Virus record (IMG/VR): IMGVR_UViG_3300021405_000007
Coordinates: 44,107-108,106 of that record
Length of the DNA: 64,000 nt
Reading direction: 5' to 3' (one strand)
Origin: a virus
Shown: one piece after another, positions 51,572 to 58,705 of the stretch
How the letters are laid out: every line of letters begins with the position of its first letter
Numbering within the stretch: position 1 is the stretch's first letter
Program-made: the position numbers and the translations under genes
Notes under the pieces: model-generated
The model's database searches: none
Told to the model about the DNA's origin: nothing
What the model saw: only the letters and a program-made list of their open reading frames with translations

Positions 51572-51728
51572 TTTCTTCTCCATTTTGGAGAAAATCAAGC
51601 ATGTTAAGGTATGCCTCTTCTAGTCCAGCTTCATAGTCTTCACTATAGAGGTTTTTTGCCTCTCGAAGTTTTGAATTTATAAACTTTATAAGCTTCACTT
51701 TTTCTAAATCAACGATTTTATTTTTCAT
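51564..51728 (-). CDS. Small acidic helical protein
   Basis: 54 residues from ATG 51728 behind GGGAGAG; a longer frame to 51746 is rejected. MKNKIVDLEKVKLIKFINSK then EDYEAGLEEAYLNMLDFLQN. Function unknown; in operon with neighbours. Confidence 0.6.
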   Translation of the reverse strand: MKNKIVDLEKVKLIKFINSKLREAKNLYSEDYEAGLEEAYLNMLDFLQNGEENE

Positions 51729-51745
51729 AGAAATTCTCTCCCTCA

Positions 51746-51916
51746 TTACATACTTAACCAGAATGTAAAAATTAGACTTATCAACATTGATCCAAATACT
51801 AGCCCAAATAGGGGATTAAAGTATTTGCTAGGCATAAGACTTGCTCCATGATATCCTGTAATACCTGCAGTTAGTATAATTGTTAAAACTGTTATTTTGA
51901 ACCAAATTAAATTCAT
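51746..51916 (-). CDS. 56-residue membrane protein
   Basis: ATG 51916 overlaps the upstream stop (TAATG) and follows AAGGAG. Two hydrophobic stretches, FKITVLTIILTAGITGYHGA and NPLFGLVFGSMLISLIFTFW, would make a hairpin in the inner membrane. No family recognised. Confidence 0.6.
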   Translation of the reverse strand: MNLIWFKITVLTIILTAGITGYHGASLMPSKYFNPLFGLVFGSMLISLIFTFWLSM

Positions 51917-52200
51917 TATTTCTCCTTCGCCTCTTTTATTATACGCTTCACATCTTCTTGAGTCTGAGTTTTTCTTTTAACTTGCTTCACTTCGAGTTTG
52001 TCAGTTTTTACCTTGAATAGAAGCAATAAAGGCGAAAGTTCTGAGATAGGAGCGATAATATACTTGAATAGGGGTGCAGCCTTTTCATCTAAACCCTCAA
52101 AAAACTTAAGTTTTACTTCAAGTAGTCCATCATCGGTAATGATAGTAGCAATTCTTCTCTCAAAAAGGCATTTTTTACCTGAAATTAATATTGGAGCCAT
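51916..52200 (-). CDS. Hypothetical protein
   Basis: 94 residues. The beta-rich N-terminal part (GKKCLFERRIATIITDDGLL) precedes a hydrophobic middle (LFKYIIAPISELSPLLLLFK) and a basic tail (KQVKRKTQTQEDVKRIIKEA). Second gene after the hexapeptide-repeat protein. Confidence 0.6.
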   Translation of the reverse strand: MAPILISGKKCLFERRIATIITDDGLLEVKLKFFEGLDEKAAPLFKYIIAPISELSPLLLLFKVKTDKLEVKQVKRKTQTQEDVKRIIKEAKEK

Positions 52201-52270
52201 TTAATAAATCCTCAAATTAAGCATTTCTCAATCTTAGGTTTATAGTTTACGAAGTTGGACTTCGTGCTTA

Positions 52271-52882
52271 TTATACTTTGATGTTTAGTATTCTATCTAT
52301 AAGTCCCATAAATCCTATATTTTTATATTTATTATGTTCTTTTTTAATTTCTTCTCTTGATAAGGCCATTAGTCTTCCCCCATATCTGGAATTATTGGCG
52401 GCTCGCCAAACTTCATATTCATCCTCACTTATAGTCCAAATAGTTCTATTGCCATTTATACTTATCTCATTTCTACCTTCAAACCTCTCTGTTATTTCTT
52501 TATCACATAGATATTCGTCTCCAAATACTTCTGCATTTCCATGAATTTTAGAATTTCCAAATATTCTACTTCCTTTATGAATTTGGGCATTACCATAAAT
52601 CTTAGCATTGCCATAAATTTCAGCATCACGACATACGATAGCATCACCAAATACTTGAGCGTTCTCATATACCCTCCCTTGCGGGAATACCCAAGCATCT
52701 CCTTCTTGAGAGAGATTCGTTTCTTGTTCAATATATCCACCCTTTTCTCCTATTTCTACTGTAAATTTCTTTTCTTTTTCCGGACTAAATGGGTATTTAA
52801 ATTCTCTTATAGCAACTATTCGATATAGGGTACGTCCTTCTATTCTAACTAAGTCTGTTTTATCTAATTTATACTTATTCAT
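52271..52882 (-). CDS. Hexapeptide-repeat (left-handed beta-helix) protein, YdcK-like
   Basis: 203 residues from ATG 52882 behind AGAGGAG. The first 45 residues (LVRIEGRTLYRIVAIREFKY) are followed by GGYIEQETNLSQEGDAWVFP and then about ten six-residue turns with N/D-A-x-[VI]-x-G spacing (ENAQVFGDAIVCRDAEIYGN; AKIYGNAQIHKGSRIFGN). Such left-handed beta helices occur in acyltransferases and in phage and bacterial YdcK-type proteins; no catalytic His of a transferase can be fixed. The C-terminal region after residue 150 is different and helical. First gene of the operon driven by the element at 52990. Confidence 0.75.
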   Translation of the reverse strand: MNKYKLDKTDLVRIEGRTLYRIVAIREFKYPFSPEKEKKFTVEIGEKGGYIEQETNLSQEGDAWVFPQGRVYENAQVFGDAIVCRDAEIYGNAKIYGNAQIHKGSRIFGNSKIHGNAEVFGDEYLCDKEITERFEGRNEISINGNRTIWTISEDEYEVWRAANNSRYGGRLMALSREEIKKEHNKYKNIGFMGLIDRILNIKV

Positions 52883-52989
52883 TTTTACTCCTCTTTGTTT
52901 GGTTTAGGTAAGAAACAATGATGGCAGATCAGTCCCCCAAGTCCTCACTCCGCATAACTTTATGATCTTCTTTTTACACTTCCATACTA

Positions 52990-53018
52990 CTTAACGGCTA
53001 TTCTAAGAAAAACTTTAG
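52990..53018 (-). promoter_or_regulatory. Accessory-operon promoter element, copy e
   Basis: On the minus strand: CTAAAG, 15-base spacer, CCGTTAAG, 108 bases before the ATG at 52882. The intervening leader (52883-52989) holds no convincing gene. Confidence 0.65.
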
Positions 53019-53093
53019 CGCTGAAACACTGTTTTGTTATAATCGCCTGTTTTTGCACCTAAAAATTTTTCATTTTCTAACTCCCTCGAAAAA

Positions 53094-53103
53094 TGTTAAA
53101 ATT
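53094..53103 (+). promoter_or_regulatory. Putative late-block promoter (TGTTAAAATT)
   Basis: TGTTAAAATT ends 51 bases before the ATG at 53155. Its leader shares AGATTCAAATT with the one upstream of 30007. It faces away from promoter copy e 76 bases distant. Confidence 0.55.
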
Positions 53104-53154
53104 CTTTATGAGATTCAGATTCAAATTTATCAATAAAATTAGAGTTTTAACTAC

Positions 53155-53775
53155 ATGGCAGCCCCAAAACACCAAGATAGTGACTTAGACAATCTTCATG
53201 AGCATGGTATACACGTAAAATCTAGAACAATCTTCTTAAGAAGACAAGATTATATCGATGGAGAAGAGTCAGATCCGGGGGTTGACCATGTTTTTGCTAC
53301 TAAATTCCTTAAGAATCTGTTTTTCTTAGAAATTTTATCCCATGAACCGATAACCATCATAATGTCGACTCCCGGAGGCCTCGAAACTGAGGGAATGGCT
53401 ATCTTTGATGCAATAAAAAGCTCTCCATGCCATATAACAATCGTTGTACGAGGGGAAGCATCAAGTATGGGGAGTTACATACTCCAGAGTGCCGATGAGC
53501 GTTGTATAGCTCCAAATTCAATTTTAATGATGCATTATGGTAGCAGCAATGGTTATGGATTAGATCACAAAAAAACAGCAAAGAGTTGGATCGTATTTGA
53601 AGAAAAATATGGAAAAAAATTGGATGAAATTTTATTTCAGAAAATATTATCTAAACATCCGGAATTTAAACGTAAAAAATTTGATGATATGTTAAATTTT
53701 GATACTATTCTTACGGCTGAGGAAGCCGTAGAGTTGGGGCTAGCTGATAAAATTTTGAGGGTAGATAAAGAGTGA
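53155..53775 (+). CDS. ClpP-like serine protease
   Basis: 206 residues. The Ser-protease fold of ClpP is visible: the oxyanion/turn MSTPGG, nucleophile S104 in RGEASSMGSYIL (ClpP GxAASMG), then H127 in ILMMHYGSS. The Asp of the triad should lie near residues 170-185. The N-terminal 25 residues are an extension. Phages use ClpP-fold enzymes as head-maturation proteases, so prohead processing is likely; the isolated position, driven by a late-type promoter, is unusual. Its stop converges with a minus-strand gene three bases away. Confidence 0.85.
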   Translation: MAAPKHQDSDLDNLHEHGIHVKSRTIFLRRQDYIDGEESDPGVDHVFATKFLKNLFFLEILSHEPITIIMSTPGGLETEGMAIFDAIKSSPCHITIVVRGEASSMGSYILQSADERCIAPNSILMMHYGSSNGYGLDHKKTAKSWIVFEEKYGKKLDEILFQKILSKHPEFKRKKFDDMLNFDTILTAEEAVELGLADKILRVDKE

Positions 53776-53778
53776 AAC

Positions 53779-54135
53779 CTATAAAAGTAGAAAGTCCTTT
53801 AATGCTTCCTCCTGCTTTTTAAGTTCTTCTTTCCTTTTTTCATTCAATCTATCTTCAATTTTGAAGATTATTAAATTCAAAACCTTTTGATCTTTTATAG
53901 AATAGATAGAAGTGCCTCTAAAATATAAAGAAACCTCAGATTTAGTAACAAAAAGCGTATAAAAAGAAAAAGAGTCAAATTGGATGGAGATATGTTCTTT
54001 ATCAAGGAATTCTTTATTGAGCTTATCAAGATAACCGTCCTCCCATTTAGGTATATATAAATTTTCTCTATCCAATAACTGGAGTATTTTGTGACTATAA
54101 CCATCCAATTCAGTTTCTATTAGTTCATTTTTCAT
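53779..54135 (-). CDS. Hypothetical protein, end of the lysis/accessory operon
   Basis: 118 residues. Mixed N-terminal part (MKNELIETELDGYSHKILQL), a beta middle (SIQFDSFSFYTLFVTKSEVS) and a helical, charged end (RLNEKRKEELKKQEEALKDF). No motif recognised. Confidence 0.6.
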   Translation of the reverse strand: MKNELIETELDGYSHKILQLLDRENLYIPKWEDGYLDKLNKEFLDKEHISIQFDSFSFYTLFVTKSEVSLYFRGTSIYSIKDQKVLNLIIFKIEDRLNEKRKEELKKQEEALKDFLLL

Positions 54136-54159
54136 AAGAAGTCTTCCCTTTATTTTTTT

Positions 54160-54564
54160 TTAGTCAATAAATGCAATAAGATCGTCAGTACTATATCTAC
54201 CAAATCTTTTTCCAAATTTAGTATACCCACCCTCATGGGTGACAACACCAAATTCTTCATCTGGATAGAATCCTATAATTTGAAGTATTGCTCCTTTTTT
54301 CGATCGAACCTTACGGCCCACATCCTTCTCAGTAATAGACAATTTAGGTTCTTCATATTCTGCTATCAGCTTGTATGCCTCATTAAAACAACAGCGGCCA
54401 TCTAGAGTAGATGTATGATCTCTACACATTCCATTATTATAGAAAATAGAACAGGCTACTCTCTCAAATATATCTGAGACATCAGGTCTAATGGCGTCGA
54501 TTCTAATATATTTAACATCTGCCCTATCTTTACATACATATTTCTTACCTACTTCTAATAACAT
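54160..54564 (-). CDS. Duplicated-family protein (LEVGKKYVC), copy 2
   Basis: 134 residues starting MLLEVGKKYVCKDRADVKYI. It is a clear paralogue of the 55844-56263 protein: both have LEVGKKYVC, TEKDVGRKVR or TENDVGRKVR, LIAEYEE or LVAEYEE, and end in I-FVD/IAFID. The conserved Cys residues and the DVGRKVR segment suggest a small RNA- or protein-binding beta domain. Function unknown. Confidence 0.65.
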   Translation of the reverse strand: MLLEVGKKYVCKDRADVKYIRIDAIRPDVSDIFERVACSIFYNNGMCRDHTSTLDGRCCFNEAYKLIAEYEEPKLSITEKDVGRKVRSKKGAILQIIGFYPDEEFGVVTHEGGYTKFGKRFGRYSTDDLIAFID

Positions 54565-54683
54565 ACTATTACCTCGTCTAATTTTATGAGTTATTCCTGT
54601 ATTTATTCAAACTCGCCTATCTATTTTATCCTCTCTCAGATCACTCCTGAGCGGAGGGATATATATATATATATTGAATTTGT

Positions 54684-54941
54684 CTATTTAAATCCTAATA
54701 TTTGGGCAAGTTCAGTTACTTGACGAGTACTTAATGAGCAATACCCATCTGAATCTCGTAAGCCATAACAGGCCGCAGTAAGCTGCGATAAACTAATTTC
54801 TACTTTATCCTCTTCTACTTCCCAATCATCTGATATTATATCTCCGGTACTAAATCTATATGCCCCATTTGGTTCGTGCCAAATGTCGCTATATTTCTGA
54901 CGATATCTCTTACCTGACATTATTGCTTTACTAAGTGTCAT
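54684..54941 (-). CDS. Duplicated-family small protein (DDWE), copy 2
   Basis: 85 residues starting MTLSKAIMSGKRYRQKYSDI, with a SDDWEVEEDKVEIS segment. Paralogous to the 55582-55827 protein (ILADDWEIDETIEIS). Small phage proteins with an N-terminal A-I--GK--R pattern and a terminal DW-E include DUF2829/Tad2-like anti-Thoeris proteins; similarity here is only partial. Coupled downstream of a 16-codon frame. Confidence 0.6.
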   Translation of the reverse strand: MTLSKAIMSGKRYRQKYSDIWHEPNGAYRFSTGDIISDDWEVEEDKVEISLSQLTAACYGLRDSDGYCSLSTRQVTELAQILGFK

Positions 54942-54944
54942 ATT

Positions 54945-54995
54945 TCATTCCTCCTTTATAAATCCTAGTCTATCTAATACTAGATCTAGTTTCAT
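54945..54995 (-). CDS. 16-codon frame, probable duplication remnant
   Basis: ATG 54995 behind AAAAGGAG encodes MKLDLVLDRLGFIKEE. A 23-bp block across its ribosome site and first codons (54985-55007) is identical to the start region of the 55844-56263 gene (56253-56275). It is either a surviving leader peptide or the truncated 5' end of a lost paralogue; the next gene's ribosome site lies within it. Confidence 0.4.
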   Translation of the reverse strand: MKLDLVLDRLGFIKEE

Positions 54996-55007
54996 TTTAT
55001 TTCTCCT
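54985..55007. repeat. 23-bp direct repeat, copy 1
   Basis: Identical to 56253-56275. It carries ribosome site and MKL start codons of the KYVC-family gene. Confidence 0.85.
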
Positions 55008-55012
55008 TTTGA

Positions 55013-55165
55013 TTAATTATTGCAAGGCCATGTTCTTTGTGAGTAACATCTAACTATACTCTTGGTTATATTATCCGCTAAAGAATTTTCACTATAGTTC
55101 ACAAATAATGCTACAAAAATTGAGCAGAAAAATAAAATAATAAAAACTGTAAACTTGTCCTTCAT
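55013..55165 (-). CDS. 50-residue exported or membrane peptide
   Basis: ATG 55165 overlaps the dUTPase stop (ATGA). MKDKFTVFIILFFCSIFVAL is a signal or membrane helix; the rest (NYSENSLADNITKSIVRCYS) is polar with two Cys near the end. Probably secreted to the periplasm or inner membrane. Confidence 0.6.
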   Translation of the reverse strand: MKDKFTVFIILFFCSIFVALFVNYSENSLADNITKSIVRCYSQRTWPCNN

Positions 55166-55581
55166 TTTCCAGTACTTCCAAAACCGCCAATTCTTTCTTT
55201 ATTTTTTACTTCTATCGTGGTATTTTGGCAAACTATTTTTGTCTCACCTTGAGCTATTCTATCCCCAACATTAAACTTGAAGGATTCAGTTTTATGGTGA
55301 TTAATGAGGATAACTTTAATTTCCCCCTTGTAATCTTCATCTATGGTGGCTGGACTATTCAATATGGTCACGCCATGAAAAAGTGCTAAACTACTTCGAG
55401 GCCTTAAATTTAAATATTCATTTAAGGAACCCTCGGCACCAGTTTCCAAGTATAGACCTGTACTGATTGCTTTCCACTCACCAGGATGTATTACGCCCGA
55501 CTCATTAGCTGCTATATCAAAACAAGCAGCATTAATAGTTTGATAGGCAAGTTCATTATTAGATTTATTTATAATTTTCAT
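55162..55581 (-). CDS. dut: dUTPase
   Basis: 139 residues. All five family motifs are present: I (AACFDIAAN), II (RPRSSLA), III (ILNSPATIDEDYKGEIKVIL), IV (GDRIAQG) and V (RIGGFGSTGK). Motif III contains the Asp/Tyr pair that binds and positions dUTP. A trimeric enzyme converting dUTP to dUMP, feeding ThyX and keeping uracil out of DNA. Its start follows AGGTGT. Confidence 0.95.
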   Translation of the reverse strand: MKIINKSNNELAYQTINAACFDIAANESGVIHPGEWKAISTGLYLETGAEGSLNEYLNLRPRSSLALFHGVTILNSPATIDEDYKGEIKVILINHHKTESFKFNVGDRIAQGETKIVCQNTTIEVKNKERIGGFGSTGK

Positions 55582-55827
55582 TTAACACCTAACATATTCG
55601 AGTGCTTTACCCACATAATCGGGTGCATCTACTTTTCGGTAATAGAAGATCATATTTGCTAATTCTTCTAACTTAGACTTAGAAATTTCTATCGTTTCAT
55701 CAATTTCCCAGTCATCTGCTAATATATCTGGTTTTTTAAAAACATAGGGGGTATCTATTTTATACCATTCAGAGTCTCCCTTCCGTTTATATTTTTTATT
55801 GGATTTTATAGCTTCTACTATAGTCAT
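55582..55827 (-). CDS. Duplicated-family small protein (DDWE), copy 1
   Basis: 81 residues from ATG 55827 behind AGGGAG; a longer frame from 55860 is rejected. MTIVEAIKSNKKYKRKGDSE then ILADDWEIDETIEISKSKLE. Paralogue of the 54684 protein, and each is next to a KYVC-family gene, so the pair was duplicated together. Partial resemblance to DUF2829/Tad2 N-terminal and DW ends is noted, not shown. Confidence 0.6.
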   Translation of the reverse strand: MTIVEAIKSNKKYKRKGDSEWYKIDTPYVFKKPDILADDWEIDETIEISKSKLEELANMIFYYRKVDAPDYVGKALEYVRC

Positions 55828-55843
55828 TGCTTTACTCCCTAAT

Positions 55844-56263
55844 TTAATCAACAAATTCAATAATATCTTGAGGTTTAGTTAAGGAATTATAATCAAATTG
55901 TCCACTATAAGTATAACTATATATTTGGGTTCTTATTGGATATATACTATCCTTCATGAAATGGATTATCATAGATATATCTCCATTTCTAAGTCTCACC
56001 TTCCTACCTACATCATTCTCAGTAATTAGAATGACTGACTCTTCATATTCTGCTACTAGATCGAAGATAGATTGTTCTAAATAAGAACAAAATTTTCCAT
56101 CAATACTATAGTCTTCTGGTACGGCGGTCCCATTGGCATAAACTATTGTACAGGCTGCTTGTCCATCTCCTTCCACTCTAATTTCTCTAATAGCCTCTAC
56201 TTTAACATACTTAGTATTAGGTGTGTTTCTACATACATATTTCTTACCTACTTCTAGTTTCAT
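55844..56263 (-). CDS. Duplicated-family protein (LEVGKKYVC), copy 1
   Basis: 139 residues starting MKLEVGKKYVCRNTPNTKYV, with TENDVGRKVRLRNGDISMII and ending PQDIIEFVD. Paralogue of the 54160-54564 protein with similar Cys positions. Behind AGGAG. Function unknown. Confidence 0.65.
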   Translation of the reverse strand: MKLEVGKKYVCRNTPNTKYVKVEAIREIRVEGDGQAACTIVYANGTAVPEDYSIDGKFCSYLEQSIFDLVAEYEESVILITENDVGRKVRLRNGDISMIIHFMKDSIYPIRTQIYSYTYSGQFDYNSLTKPQDIIEFVD

Positions 56264-56275
56264 TTTATTTCTCCT
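56253..56275. repeat. 23-bp direct repeat, copy 2
   Basis: Identical to 54985-55007; here it is the functional ribosome site and start of the 56263 gene. Confidence 0.85.
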
Positions 56276-56621
56276 AATTTTTATCGTTCCAAAAGTCTTC
56301 TATTTGTTTATCGGCTAAATCTTTACTTTTCTTTAGTCCATTTTCTTGTTTTTTCAATTTCTTTAAAAGACTATCGATATCGGAGAGGTTTTTGTTCAAC
56401 TGTTTATTTTTTTCAGTAAGATCCTGAATTCTTTGATCAATAGCAGAACTATCTGTTTCTACTTTTTGAACATCGATTTTAACTTGTAAAGTCGCTATTT
56501 TATGCTCCTCGTAAGTTATATAATAACATAAAAATCCTATTATAAATATAAAAGCGATGGTGGTTTTGGTGTGAATTGATAGGATTATCTGTTTTAAAAT
56601 TTCAAATTTTTCAATATTCAT
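56274..56621 (-). CDS. Inner-membrane coiled-coil protein, spanin-like
   Basis: 115 residues from ATG 56621 behind AGGGGG, overlapping the upstream gene by four bases. One N-terminal membrane helix (TTIAFIFIIGFLCYYITYEE), then a long periplasmic coiled coil (IDQRIQDLTEKNKQLNKNLS; LLKKLKKQENGLKKSKDLAD). This is the shape of an i-spanin or Rz-like protein, matching the lysis context. The upstream partner with a signal peptide would be its counterpart. Confidence 0.6.
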   Translation of the reverse strand: MNIEKFEILKQIILSIHTKTTIAFIFIIGFLCYYITYEEHKIATLQVKIDVQKVETDSSAIDQRIQDLTEKNKQLNKNLSDIDSLLKKLKKQENGLKKSKDLADKQIEDFWNDKN

Positions 56622-57073
56622 AATGTTCCCCCTACGATCGCAGAAGCTGCAGTGTGTCCTACGATCCAAACAACTCCAACCCCACTTATGAGTGCCACTC
56701 CAATACCGGCAGCAAAAAATATAGCATCCCTAGTAGTTCTTGAAGACTCTTCATTTTCATATTTAGTGGTATATTTTTCAGCGGTAGTTTGCCATTCTTT
56801 GCTTTTTTGTTTTTCGGCAGCTAGAGCTACTCCATAATCTTTAATTTCTGAAGCTTGATCTAATGATTTTGATATCTGTAGGTTAATCTCTTTAAATTTT
56901 AAATCCAACTCTTCTTTATTATAACGAACCTCAGACTCTTTTTCTTTGCTAAAAAGAAAGCCATCGCAAGGTGCCACAATCCCCTGCTTCAACACTGTTA
57001 CTGGTTTAACACAGTCTTTTGCCCATAAACTAGGGGTTATTAAAAGTGTAAGTAAAATCAGTATTTTTTTCAT
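56618..57073 (-). CDS. Exported coiled-coil/membrane protein, lysis-associated candidate
   Basis: 151 residues. Signal peptide MKKILILLTLLITPSLWAKD, a short conserved-looking CVKPVTVLKQGIVAPCDGFL stretch, a coiled coil at about 50-110 and a C-terminal membrane segment (AIFFAAGIGVALISGVGVVW). The APCDGFLFS pattern is common near the start of phage lysis accessory proteins. Overlaps both neighbours by ATGA. Confidence 0.55.
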   Translation of the reverse strand: MKKILILLTLLITPSLWAKDCVKPVTVLKQGIVAPCDGFLFSKEKESEVRYNKEELDLKFKEINLQISKSLDQASEIKDYGVALAAEKQKSKEWQTTAEKYTTKYENEESSRTTRDAIFFAAGIGVALISGVGVVWIVGHTAASAIVGGTL

Positions 57074-58452
57074 TTCAGAGATCCTTTTTCTGTAAACTTA
57101 AGTATAATAATACCTATGATACTCAATCCTACTGAAATAATCAAACTCCAAACTAATAAAAGGCCTAAATTTTCATAATGGCCTCTTGGAACTACAAAAA
57201 TATGATTCAGAAACTTTGTTATTATAGAACTTAGCATTAAGGCGGCATTCATAAGGGAGGCTGTTAGGGCGAAGTAAGTAACCTTCCCTTCTTCGGGAGC
57301 ATTCAAAGCCACAATTATACCTAAAGGGATCATGGCTATTTGAGCTAGAGCATCAACTCCAGCAGAATCTAATAAAATTAAATGTTTAGCAGAGATTCCG
57401 AAATTATAACCATAGTAGATCATTAAATCGGGTAAAGATAAAATGAGTAATCCGAGTGTTGTCCAAACTAGAATTTTTATTAATTTTTCTTTTTTAACTA
57501 GAAAATTTCTAAATAAAACCATTGAGAGAATTGAAGCAGCGTATCCTATAGTAGAAAGAGTCCCTAAAAAGGCCGCATCAAAGTGCCAAATGTCCATATA
57601 ATACCAGGTGGCTGCAATACCAGCACTAGGATTGGTTCGGAATAGAAATAAGGCAAGCATTGTTATAAAAAAACCTAGTTTGTGGCTGTTTTCTAAATGC
57701 GGGACTTTTTTATATAATAAATAAGAGAATAACAGAACACTCATTAAAAAAACTAGTATTTGAGACCAAACATCGGAGAGAAATAATCCAAGGATGGTAG
57801 AAATCAAAAGAAACAAGACTCCTATCCCTATTAAAGATTTATCAGAAGCCTCATTTGATTTTTTGTAAGTATTTGAAATTGAGATTATTAATATTACTAA
57901 AGGGCTTATGGTACTCAGCATGAATATTGTTGCAATACTAAAATAAGAGGCCAATATACCAGAGATTGCAGCTCCAACCAACCCACCAGCAATCATCAAA
58001 TTTCTACTATAAAGTTGGAAGCTTGCCTTTTCTTGTTCATCAATAGCATTTTCGACTATTAAAACATCAAATAAAAGTCTAGTGATTACTACTGAAATTG
58101 TTCCAAAAAGATTGGTAAGTAATAAAGTTGTATACTCCCCTAAATGTATGAATAGCCAAGAATTTGGGAGAGCCGATTCAGCCATCCCTAGGGATGCTGC
58201 TATACCTAGAATACTCGCTAGAACTAAATAACTCTTGCGTTGATTGCCTATAATTGGCACAGCGTCTATGACTGAAGAAAAGAGTATTTTGGCGCTCCAA
58301 GGTAAACTAGTCCAAATCCCAATAGAGATCAATTGTTCTATGGATAAATGAACCATATTTTTATTGAAGAGGGCAGAGGCTACATTGGTTAAAGCAGTAA
58401 TACCTAAAAAAAAGTAAGAAAGAAGGATAAAAAAATTATTTACTTTTTTCAT
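57070..58452 (-). CDS. MFS transporter of the BT1 (folate-biopterin) type
   Basis: 460 residues with about twelve membrane segments. Two family segments are visible: LPWSAKILFSSVIDAVPIIG followed by NQRKSYLVL (BT1: PWxxKPLxGxxSDxxPIxGxRRxSYL), and LFDVLIVENA (BT1: DAxVVExA) near residue 130. Other hydrophobic stretches such as FLFRTNPSAGIAATWYYMDI also fit. BT1 proteins import folates or pterins across the inner membrane. A phage using ThyX needs reduced folate, which makes folate supply an attractive idea; the ligand is inferred. It starts 17 bases inside the upstream gene. Confidence 0.72.
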   Translation of the reverse strand: MKKVNNFFILLSYFFLGITALTNVASALFNKNMVHLSIEQLISIGIWTSLPWSAKILFSSVIDAVPIIGNQRKSYLVLASILGIAASLGMAESALPNSWLFIHLGEYTTLLLTNLFGTISVVITRLLFDVLIVENAIDEQEKASFQLYSRNLMIAGGLVGAAISGILASYFSIATIFMLSTISPLVILIISISNTYKKSNEASDKSLIGIGVLFLLISTILGLFLSDVWSQILVFLMSVLLFSYLLYKKVPHLENSHKLGFFITMLALFLFRTNPSAGIAATWYYMDIWHFDAAFLGTLSTIGYAASILSMVLFRNFLVKKEKLIKILVWTTLGLLILSLPDLMIYYGYNFGISAKHLILLDSAGVDALAQIAMIPLGIIVALNAPEEGKVTYFALTASLMNAALMLSSIITKFLNHIFVVPRGHYENLGLLLVWSLIISVGLSIIGIIILKFTEKGSLK

Positions 58453-58705
58453 TAGGCTTTTTTCCTTCTCTGATTTTTATTACCCATAAAACGGTTAATG
58501 ATATCGAATTAAAACCATAATTCAATAGTAAAGGCCACATATGATTATAAGAAGTGAAAATTACATAACAGATTTCACCTCCAGACCATAGTATCAAAAG
58601 TCCCCAACTTAATCCAGCGGCTGTTCTATTTTTGATAGCGAAAATAATTTGAGGTATTGCACAAGTAGCAAAACAAATTGAACCTATCCAAGCTAGAAGG
58701 TTCAT
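58436..58705 (-). CDS. PQ-loop (SemiSWEET-like) membrane protein
   Basis: 89 residues with three membrane helices: WIGSICFATCAIPQIIFAIK, GLSWGLLILWSGGEICYVIF and YGFNSISLTVLWVIKI. AIPQ in helix 1 is the PQ motif of SWEET/SemiSWEET and PQ-loop repeats. SemiSWEETs dimerise to carry sugars; other PQ-loop proteins move amino acids or act as receptors. Coupled to both neighbours by overlaps of four and 17 bases, so it is made with the transporter and the lipoprotein protease. Confidence 0.7.
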   Translation of the reverse strand: MNLLAWIGSICFATCAIPQIIFAIKNRTAAGLSWGLLILWSGGEICYVIFTSYNHMWPLLLNYGFNSISLTVLWVIKIREGKKPNEKSK

